A DNA stretch of 5,908 bases. Source: Clostridiales bacterium (GTDB lineage: Bacteria > Bacillota > Clostridia > WRLR01). Of this stretch, positions 1 through 5,126 are shown piece after piece (within the stretch, counting starts at the first letter, position 1; every line of letters starts with the position of its first letter). The stretch is taken from positions 1 through 5,908 of the forward strand of contig JAITSR010000372.1 of assembly GCA_031287655.1 (NCBI GenBank), given 5' to 3'. The translations under genes were made by a program, and so were the position numbers. The notes beneath the pieces were generated by a model, which was not told the DNA's origin, did no database searches, and worked only from the letters and a program-made list of their open reading frames with translations.

Positions 1-1033
1 TAACCGCCGCCGCTTGCAGTCGGTATTTGCGCAGGTACTCGCCTATCGGCATACCGAATACCGTTTTGAAGCAGGTTTTCATCGCCGTCAGCGGAATATT
101 AAAGAGCTTCGACAACTCCGGCAGTGTGAATTGCTTATCGAGATTCGCGGTCAAATGATCTCGCACCGCCTTGACGGTATCTACACGCGTTTTATAGAAA
201 TATCGCCGCCCGTCTGTCGGCTCCGGTTCGGCTATGCTTAAAAACAAGAGTAATTCTATAAGTTTCAAACGAATGTAGCTCTCTTTCAATGCAGTCGGCG
301 TGTTATACAGTTCGAAAAATATATGCTCCACAGCGTCCGTACTCCTTACGAGAAAATACGGTCGGTTTCCGAGCAGTCGCGTTTCAATCGTCCTTAAATT
401 GATTTTCGGTATAAGCAGCAATTCGCAGACTTCGCCGAGTATATCCTCGGCTTTTCTAACGTCAAGCTGTATGGAAATTCCGTGGTAGTGCGAAAGCGGA
501 AACGACGAAGCTCTGAGCGGAGCCGACATATTGCTCACCGCCAAATCACCCTCGCCGAGATGTATACGCTCGCCGTCGTTTATTTCGCACTCGAAACGTC
601 CCTCGCGGCAATGGTTAACGGTGAGTATGGGTTCGCCGCACAGTGTGTCAAATGCGCCGAAACCACTGACCTTTTGCATGTGCAGGTCGTAGTAGGTCAA
701 TGTCACGCCCGGGAAAACGCCGTACACCGTGACGACTCCGTTTCCAGTGGCGTTTTCAAGCTGAAAAACGGCAAAGCTGTCATTTTTCACAGTGAGCTTT
801 GCGTCAGCCCCAAGCAGATTCTCAAACATTCGTGTTTTTGTATTGTTAGCGGCGTGTAACTCACTATGCTCACGGCGCGCGTCAAGCGGCTTCGGCGTTT
901 GCGCCGGAATCATCCAAGCGCGGCCAAATTTTGTGACACCCGCTATTCTGCCCTCCTCGCAGAGCTTGTGTACCCGACGTCCAGAAACGCCCCACGCAAG
1001 AGCCGCTTCTCTCACGGATATATAATCGTTCAT
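1..1033 (-). CDS. AraC-family regulator with an extra N-terminal excisionase-like HTH (partial)
   Basis: A DNA-binding transcription regulator that is incomplete because it leaves the window at the left edge. Reading down from ATG at 1033 gives 344 uninterrupted codons. Residues about 3-45 (YISVREAALAWGVS...GRAWMIP) match the small excisionase/MerR-like HTH that is common as a stand-alone protein in Clostridia. Residues about 69-270 form the sensing region, with NHCREGRFECEI at 140-151, a cupin-like EGDLAVSNMS stretch and PLSHYHGISIQL at 179-190, as in clostridial AraC regulators. Residues about 282-344 begin the AraC HTH (FTLPELSKLFNIPLTAMKTC, then GMPIGEYLRKYRL). Roughly the last 50 residues, holding the second AraC HTH, should lie outside the window. 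The start is supported by GGGGA at 1045-1041, seven bases upstream. Its GC content and codon choice (many ATA, TTA, TTG) differ from the GC-rich genes to the right, which could reflect transfer. The ligand and targets are unknown. Confidence 0.88.
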   Translation of the reverse strand, partial: MNDYISVREAALAWGVSGRRVHKLCEEGRIAGVTKFGRAWMIPAQTPKPLDARREHSELHAANNTKTRMFENLLGADAKLTVKNDSFAVFQLENATGNGVVTVYGVFPGVTLTYYDLHMQKVSGFGAFDTLCGEPILTVNHCREGRFECEINDGERIHLGEGDLAVSNMSAPLRASSFPLSHYHGISIQLDVRKAEDILGEVCELLLIPKINLRTIETRLLGNRPYFLVRSTDAVEHIFFELYNTPTALKESYIRLKLIELLLFLSIAEPEPTDGRRYFYKTRVDTVKAVRDHLTANLDKQFTLPELSKLFNIPLTAMKTCFKTVFGMPIGEYLRKYRLQAAAV

Positions 1034-1040
1034 AGCAATA

Positions 1041-1045
1041 TCCCC
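1041..1045 (-). promoter_or_regulatory. ribosome binding site of the AraC-family gene
   Basis: On the minus strand GGGGA ends seven bases before the ATG at 1033. This is a usable Shine-Dalgarno sequence at normal spacing. It supports this start, and with it the N-terminal HTH, rather than an internal start at the ATG at 829. Confidence 0.6.
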
Positions 1046-1054
1046 ATAGTTGCT

Positions 1055-1083
1055 ATTATATACGAATAATCGTATAATGCCAA
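1055..1083 (-). promoter_or_regulatory. sigma-A/sigma-70 promoter of the AraC-family gene
   Basis: On the minus strand TTGGCA (1083-1078) and TATAAT (1060-1055) are separated by exactly 17 bp. The -10 is a perfect match and the -35 matches 5 of 6 positions. Transcription would start near 1048, giving a short leader of about 15 bases that still contains the GGGGA ribosome binding site. A palindrome occupies most of the spacer. Confidence 0.75.
1059..1076. promoter_or_regulatory. palindromic candidate operator in the promoter spacer
   Basis: TATACGA at 1059-1065 and its exact reverse complement TCGTATA at 1070-1076 flank a four-base ATAA centre. The palindrome sits between the -35 and -10 boxes of the leftward promoter and overlaps the -10 by two bases, a position where bound protein would block RNA polymerase. 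Self-regulation by the AraC-family protein, possibly through its extra HTH, is an inference. AraC proteins themselves more often bind direct repeats. The arms are AT-rich, so some chance of coincidence remains. Confidence 0.45.
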
Positions 1084-1144
1084 TAGGGATTTAATATTGT
1101 GGTGACGCGCAGGTATTGCTTGCATGACGCTCATAAGTACGTAG

Positions 1145-1173
1145 TTGACAAACGCCGGGCGGCGCGCTAAAAT
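1145..1173 (+). promoter_or_regulatory. sigma-A/sigma-70 promoter of the SH3b/PG-binding gene
   Basis: TTGACA at 1145-1150 is a perfect -35 box. TAAAAT at 1168-1173 matches 5 of 6 positions of the -10 box, and the spacer is exactly 17 bp. Predicted transcription start is about 1180, so the ATG at 1180 lies at the very 5' end of the message. This favours translation from the ATG at 1243. The promoter is divergent from that of the AraC-family gene, with about 60 bp between the two -35 boxes. Confidence 0.75.
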
Positions 1174-1242
1174 ACCTCTATGCTGAAAAAAATGATCGCG
1201 GCAAAAAACGTGCAGGCTATATGCCGAAAGGCTGTTAAAAAT

Positions 1243-2499
1243 ATGAACAAAACCCACTTGCGGACATTGGTGAAATTGACGGTCATGGTTCTGATCGTCC
1301 TTTGCGCCGCGCCCGCGGTCGTCTCGTTCGCCGATCTCACGCGCGTCTCCGAATCTGTGAATCTGCGGGAAAAGCCGTCAACCGACGCCAAGGTGCTAAA
1401 GCTCGTACCGATGGGCTTTGAAGTCAGCGTACAGGGGACGGGCGACGTGTGGACAAAGGTCGTGTTTGAAGGCGCGACGGGGTATATCAAGAGCGAGTTC
1501 CTTGAGGTCGTCAAAGGCGTCGCGGCCACAAAGCAAGACGGCGGCGCGGGCGGTTCCGCGGCGTCCGAGAGCGGCGCTCTGCGGTTTGGCAGCGAAGGGG
1601 ACGCGGTCCGGGAACTCCAGACGTTAATGAAAGAAAAGGGTATTTACGAAGGGCCGGTCAACGGCAAATTCGGTCCTCTGACCGAGGAAGCCGTCATGAA
1701 GTTTCAGGAGAGCAAGGGTTTGGAGGTCGACGGCGTCGTCGGCAGCGAGACGCTCGCAAAGCTCTCGGAAAAGCCGCCGGAGCCGCAGAGCGCTCACTCC
1801 GGTTCCTATCGTCTGGGCGACGAAGGCGAAGCGGTCAGAAATATCCAGACCGCGCTCACGGAAAAGGGCTTTTACAAAGGTCCGAAAAACGCGAAGTTCG
1901 GCCCCCTGACCGAGGAAGCCGTAAAGTCGTTTCAGAGCGCGAACGGGCTCGAGGCGGACGGGGTCGTCGGCAAGGCGACGCTTGACCTTTTGAACGCGAA
2001 GCCGAAAGCCGCCGAACAGCCCGCAAAAATCGCGGCGCAGTCATCTTCCGGCGCCTCCGCGTCGGGTTCCGCATCCGCGCCCGCTCCGAATGGCGTGGAG
2101 CTGCTCGACTGGTCGGCCGCCAAAAACATTTTTACAATCGGTGTCGCGGCGTCCGTATATGACGTCCGCACGGGGATCATATACCATGTCAAGAGCTTTT
2201 CCAACGGCGCGCACGCGGATGTAGAGCCGGTGACGAAGGACGACACCTTCCTGCTGCTGCAAACATACGGCGGCAAGTGGAGCTGGGATCCGCGCCCCGT
2301 GTGGGTCACGATCAACGGACATACGATCGCGGCCTCAATCAACGGGATGCCGCACGGCGGCGGTGTCAACTCCGCCAACGACATGGACGGGCAGATTTGT
2401 ATCCATTTTAAGGGGAGTTCGACGCACAACAACAACAAGGCTTTCTCGCAGCTGCATCAGGACGCGGTGATTGAGGCATGGAACGCCGCGCGGCGATGA
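1243..2499 (+). CDS. secreted SH3b / double PG-binding protein with a Cys-His C-terminal domain
   Basis: An exported cell-wall-associated protein. From ATG 1243 it has 418 residues. The order is a signal peptide (1 to about 30; Lys/Arg n-region, VMVLIVL core, likely cut after VVSFA), an SH3b domain (about 31-91, VNLREKPSTDAKVLKLV), two PG_binding_1 modules (about 112-175 and 188-251, each with FGPLTEEAV and DGVVG), a Ser/Ala/Pro linker (252-283), and a C-terminal domain (284-418) with HADVEPVT, MPHGGG and GQICIHF. I know that last domain only as a recurrent unnamed module in clostridial proteins. Its His371 and Cys386 recall the L,D-transpeptidase active site, without the usual SHGC. The longer reading from ATG 1180 (439 residues) is open, but it lacks a ribosome binding site and coincides with the predicted transcript start; AAAGG at 1227-1231 precedes 1243. 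The next gene overlaps its stop codon. A role in wall remodelling is inferred. Confidence 0.88.
   Translation: MNKTHLRTLVKLTVMVLIVLCAAPAVVSFADLTRVSESVNLREKPSTDAKVLKLVPMGFEVSVQGTGDVWTKVVFEGATGYIKSEFLEVVKGVAATKQDGGAGGSAASESGALRFGSEGDAVRELQTLMKEKGIYEGPVNGKFGPLTEEAVMKFQESKGLEVDGVVGSETLAKLSEKPPEPQSAHSGSYRLGDEGEAVRNIQTALTEKGFYKGPKNAKFGPLTEEAVKSFQSANGLEADGVVGKATLDLLNAKPKAAEQPAKIAAQSSSGASASGSASAPAPNGVELLDWSAAKNIFTIGVAASVYDVRTGIIYHVKSFSNGAHADVEPVTKDDTFLLLQTYGGKWSWDPRPVWVTINGHTIAASINGMPHGGGVNSANDMDGQICIHFKGSSTHNNNKAFSQLHQDAVIEAWNAARR
1578..1997 (+). repeat. internal duplication encoding two PG_binding_1 modules
   Basis: Two copies of a segment lie at a period of 228 bp (76 codons). Their best shared core is an identical 17-mer, CTGACCGAGGAAGCCGT, at 1678-1694 and 1906-1922. 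The encoded modules align along their full length (EKGxYxGPxNxKFGPLTEEAV, then FQ, then DGVVG). This is the usual paired peptidoglycan-binding arrangement, produced by an old in-frame duplication whose copies have since diverged. Confidence 0.85.
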
Positions 2500-4067
2500 G
2501 CGCCGGAACGGGCGCGTCGGCGGACGCCGGGGCGGCGAATATCGGGGATGGCGCGGTTCGCGAAAAGCGCGCAAAAGGGCCGCGCGTCCTTGTGATCGGC
2601 GGAGGGGCGGCAGGCCTGACAGCCGCGGTTTGCGCGGCGCGCGCGGGCGCGGACGTCGTGCTCGCGGAGCGGATGGACCGCGTCGGGAAAAAATTGCTCG
2701 CGACCGGAGGCGGGCGCTGCAATCTCTCAAACAGTTCAATCGAATTGCAAAATTATCACGGCGCGGGCGCGGGTCCCGCGTTTTCAATTCTTGAGCGCGG
2801 TTATGGCTTCTCTTTTACGAGGGGCTTTTTTTTGAGTCTCGGCGTGCCTACGGCGCTCGAGGACGAAACCCGCCTGTACCCGCGGACGTTCCTTGCGAGC
2901 ACGGTTCTTGACGCGCTGCGCGCGGAGCTTGCGCGCCTTGGCGTCTCGGAGCTGTGCGGGAGGGAGGCGCTCTCGGTCACACGGCGCGGCGACCGCTTTG
3001 CCGTGCGTTTTCGGGGCGGGGCGATGATCGCCGCCGATCGGGTGGTCGTCGCGACGGGAGGTAAGGCTTCGCCCGTTTTCGGTTCCAATGGCGGCGGCTA
3101 CGCGCTGTTCCTGCCCTTCGGACACCGGCTCGCCGAACCCGCGCCCGCGCTCACGCAGCTTCGCCTTGCGCCGCAGGGCATCCGGGGGCTAAAGGGCGTG
3201 CGGCTGCGCGCGGGGATCGCGCTTCTCCCGACGCCGCCGCCGGGCGCGCCGCGCACTCAAAACGTGTCAGGCGCGACACGCGCGTCCGGCCCGGCCAAGG
3301 CGACCGAAACCCTCGGCGCGTCCGGCGCGTCCGGCCCGGCTGAGCTGTATCGGGAAAACGGGGAACTGCTGTTCACAGACTACGGCGTCTCCGGGATTCC
3401 GGCGCTGAACCTGTCGCTCCGGCTCGCGCCATACGGCGTCGAAGCGGAGAGCGGAAGCGGCGGCAAAAGCGGGACCGGTGGCGTCTATAGCGGCGGAAAC
3501 CCTGCTACCGGGAGCGACGGCCATGCCAGCGGCAGTGGTGTCGGCGGCGGCCATGCCAGCGGCGGTGGTCGTGTCATGGGCGTCGCATCGGTGGATCTAT
3601 TCCCCGAATACACAAATAGGGAGTTGGCGCAATTGCTTTCGGAACAGGCGACAGCGCGCCCGGGCGCGCCGCTCGCGGAGATTTTGGGCGGTTTCCTGCA
3701 TAAGCGCGTCGCCGCGCTAATTCTCGCAAAGGTCAGCTGTCCGCTTCCGCGCACTCCCCAATCCCAACCTTCCCTAGCCGAACCGAATGGCGCCGTCGGC
3801 TCGGACGCGGTTTTGCGCCGCCTCGCGGCCATCTTAAAAGACTGGCGGCATGAGATCACCGGGACGATGGGTTTTGACAGCGCGCAAGTGACATACGGCG
3901 GACTCCTGTTTGAGGATTTTGACACGGCGACGCTTGAATCGAAAAAAGCCCCCGGCCTGTACGCCGCGGGTGAAATTCTGGACGTCGCGGGCGACTGCGG
4001 AGGCTATAATCTGCAATGGGCGTGGGCGAGCGGTCACTTGGCGGGCAGCAGCGCCGCCGCCGTCTGA
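2496..4067 (+). CDS. YhiN/HI0933-family FAD-dependent oxidoreductase with low-complexity inserts
   Basis: A cytosolic flavoprotein of the HI0933/YhiN family (BaiN-like, often labelled aminoacetone oxidase); the true substrate is unclear. From ATG 2496 it has 523 residues. The FAD-binding Rossmann motif VIGGGAAGL is at 33-41, the family signature ATGGGRCNLSN at 69-79, VATGGKASPVFGSNGGG at 185-201, LLFTDYGVSGIPALNLS at 291-307, and the C-terminal FAD-contacting block GLYAAGEILDVAGDCGGYNLQWAWASG at about 487-513. Family members usually have about 400-420 residues. The excess lies in three non-conserved stretches at about 245-284, 313-360 (Gly/Ser-rich) and 414-439, plus an N-terminal Ala/Gly tail. 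The frame stays open through all of them. The ATG at 2496 overlaps the upstream TGA as ATGA, suggesting coupling to the preceding gene. An ATG at 2478 would add six residues, with GAGG only one base away. No separate promoter is evident. Confidence 0.92.
   Translation: MSAGTGASADAGAANIGDGAVREKRAKGPRVLVIGGGAAGLTAAVCAARAGADVVLAERMDRVGKKLLATGGGRCNLSNSSIELQNYHGAGAGPAFSILERGYGFSFTRGFFLSLGVPTALEDETRLYPRTFLASTVLDALRAELARLGVSELCGREALSVTRRGDRFAVRFRGGAMIAADRVVVATGGKASPVFGSNGGGYALFLPFGHRLAEPAPALTQLRLAPQGIRGLKGVRLRAGIALLPTPPPGAPRTQNVSGATRASGPAKATETLGASGASGPAELYRENGELLFTDYGVSGIPALNLSLRLAPYGVEAESGSGGKSGTGGVYSGGNPATGSDGHASGSGVGGGHASGGGRVMGVASVDLFPEYTNRELAQLLSEQATARPGAPLAEILGGFLHKRVAALILAKVSCPLPRTPQSQPSLAEPNGAVGSDAVLRRLAAILKDWRHEITGTMGFDSAQVTYGGLLFEDFDTATLESKKAPGLYAAGEILDVAGDCGGYNLQWAWASGHLAGSSAAAV
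3282..3340 (+). repeat. GC-rich direct repeat inside the first insert of the flavoprotein gene
   Basis: GCGTCCGGCCCGGC occurs at 3282-3295 and again at 3327-3340, 45 bp (15 codons) apart, and encodes repeated ASGPA. A further partial copy, GCGTCCGGC, precedes the second one. The stretch lies where the protein departs from its family, consistent with in-frame growth by slippage or local duplication. Confidence 0.7.
3519..3569 (+). repeat. 30-bp-period repeat in the Gly/Ser insert of the flavoprotein gene
   Basis: GGCCATGCCAGCGGCAGTGG at 3519-3538 recurs at 3549-3568 with one substitution (A to G); a shared T follows each. The period is 30 bp, exactly ten codons, giving GHASGSG followed by GHASGGG. 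It sits in the 313-360 insert, between the conserved core and the VASVDLFPEY strand. Confidence 0.8.
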
Positions 4068-4109
4068 CACAGAACCGCCCGATGCCGATCGTTCGTTCCT
4101 TATCAGCCG

Positions 4110-4166
4110 ATATTCCGGTCGTCCCGTCATATTCCGGTCGTCCCGTCGCATTCTGATTGTCCGGTC
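4110..4166. repeat. 19-bp tandem repeat in the convergent intergenic gap
   Basis: ATATTCCGGTCGTCCCGTC is present twice with no gap and no mismatch (4110-4128 and 4129-4147). A third, degenerate copy at 4148-4166 matches at 13 of 19 positions, and shorter GTCCGG units follow to about 4180. The period is not a multiple of three and neither flanking gene reads into it. It fills most of the 116-bp gap between the ends of the flavoprotein gene and minC. I found no convincing intrinsic terminator for either gene here. Confidence 0.85.
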
Positions 4167-4183
4167 GTCCGGCCGTCCGGATA

Positions 4184-5026
4184 CTATTTTCCGGTTTGGG
4201 CGGACAGCGGCTCAAAGACGATTGTGTCGCCCTTGAGATGCGCGATCTCAGGGATCAGATTTCCGCCGCCGACCCTTTGATCCGTGCGGCGCGTGATGAT
4301 GTCCGCAATGCGGAGCTGCGTCGGCGCGAAGTGCAGCGCGATCACCGAGGTCTCTTTATTGCCCCCGGCCCCCGCGTGAACGATGCCCCGGACCGTGCCG
4401 AGCACGATGATGTTGCCCGTCGCCTCCACCTCCGCGCCGGGGTTGATGTCTCCGATCACAACGACGTTGCCGTCATAGCTTATGAGCTTGCCGGAGCGCA
4501 GCGTGCCTCTGACAAATTTCGTAAGGCACTCGTCGAGGTCGACAGACGCATAACGCCGCCGAACCGCCGCGGCGATGTCCGGCGTCTGCGGCTCGCGCGG
4601 CTTGCCGTGTTCCCGGTCACGGCTGTGGCCGCCCGCGCCTTGCTCCCCGTCTCCGGACGCCGCGCCGAAGGGACCGCCTCCATCCTCCGTCCGCGCGCGC
4701 GCCGTTGCCGCCGCCGGATGCTTGGTCTCGCGCTCAAAATCGCTGTCGACCTCAAAGATGACGGTCTTTGCGCCCGTCTTTTCGGCCATCATGCGGGATA
4801 TTTTGCCTTCTTCCTCCTGCGTGAGCTTTCGCCCCCGATAGGACACCGCGAGATAGCGCGTCTGGAAGAAAAAGCCCCCCGACTCGAGCTTCCGGGCGAT
4901 CTGCCCGTAAATGTCGTCAAAGGGTTCGTCCCTGTCAAACACAACAACCAGCCCGTTTGCATTTGCCTTAAAATCGACGCCGTTCCCTGCCAAACCCAAA
5001 ACCCCCAATCGCGCCAAGCGGCTCAT
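4184..5026 (-). CDS. minC: septum site-determining protein MinC
   Basis: The division inhibitor that blocks FtsZ assembly away from mid-cell and is recruited to the membrane by MinD. The protein has 280 residues. MinC_N spans about 15-93 (VDFKANANGLVVVFD, YLAVSYRGRKLTQEE). A Gly/Arg/Pro-rich, polar linker spans about 96-160. The MinC_C beta-helix spans about 170-273, with VRGTLRSGKLISYDGNVVVI, GDINPGAEV, GNIIVLGTVRG, HAGAGGN and ALHFAPTQLRIAD all recognisable. The usual length is about 210-235, and the extra length is in the linker and a short N-terminal lead of about 14 residues. The ATG at 5026 has no clear ribosome binding site of its own, and a tiny leader ORF ends directly against it. 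No minD or minE lies beside it: the next gene downstream is convergent and upstream is an unrelated membrane protein. Family assignment is firm; the exact start is less so. Confidence 0.93.
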   Translation of the reverse strand: MSRLARLGVLGLAGNGVDFKANANGLVVVFDRDEPFDDIYGQIARKLESGGFFFQTRYLAVSYRGRKLTQEEEGKISRMMAEKTGAKTVIFEVDSDFERETKHPAAATARARTEDGGGPFGAASGDGEQGAGGHSRDREHGKPREPQTPDIAAAVRRRYASVDLDECLTKFVRGTLRSGKLISYDGNVVVIGDINPGAEVEATGNIIVLGTVRGIVHAGAGGNKETSVIALHFAPTQLRIADIITRRTDQRVGGGNLIPEIAHLKGDTIVFEPLSAQTGK

Positions 5027-5047
5027 TTACCAACAATTTATATCCAT
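5027..5047 (-). CDS. possible six-codon leader ORF before minC
   Basis: On the minus strand ATG at 5047-5045 opens a six-codon ORF, MDINCW, whose TAA (5029-5027) directly abuts the minC ATG at 5026. It is preceded by GAAGG at 5056-5052, four bases upstream of its ATG, which is the best Shine-Dalgarno match in the leader. It is in frame with minC, separated only by the stop. Ribosomes finishing here could restart on minC. Alternatively it is chance, or the TAA is a base-call error or mutation that shortened an older N-terminus. Confidence 0.3.
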   Translation of the reverse strand: MDINCW

Positions 5048-5086
5048 CTTACCTTCGCGTATAAACCTTTTGCTGTGCAATTAAAC

Positions 5087-5114
5087 TTTATCATAAGTCA
5101 GAGTAACTTGCCAA
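5087..5114 (-). promoter_or_regulatory. candidate promoter of minC
   Basis: On the minus strand TTGGCA (5114-5109, 5 of 6) and GATAAA (5092-5087, 4 of 6) are 16 bp apart, in the AT-rich gap upstream of minC. The implied leader is about 55 bases and includes the possible leader ORF. The -10 is weak, so this is tentative. Confidence 0.35.
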
Positions 5115-5126
5115 CTATTTATCCGA

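Noticed and set aside
14..859. Plus-strand ORFs in the first 860 bases
   Set aside because: The minus strand carries one continuous frame with AraC motifs across this whole stretch, so the plus-strand ORFs are shadows.
1180..1242. Start of the PG-binding gene at ATG 1180
   Set aside because: It coincides with the predicted transcription start, lacks an RBS, and would give an unusually long n-region ahead of the signal peptide. It remains possible.
1932..2438. Minus-strand ORF of 168 codons inside the PG-binding gene
   Set aside because: It is the antisense shadow of a gene with clear domains; no ribosome binding site or family motif was seen.
4068..4183. Tandem repeat as a CRISPR array or as an intrinsic terminator
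   Set aside because: The copies are directly adjacent with no spacers, and no stem followed by a T-run could be drawn for either flanking gene.
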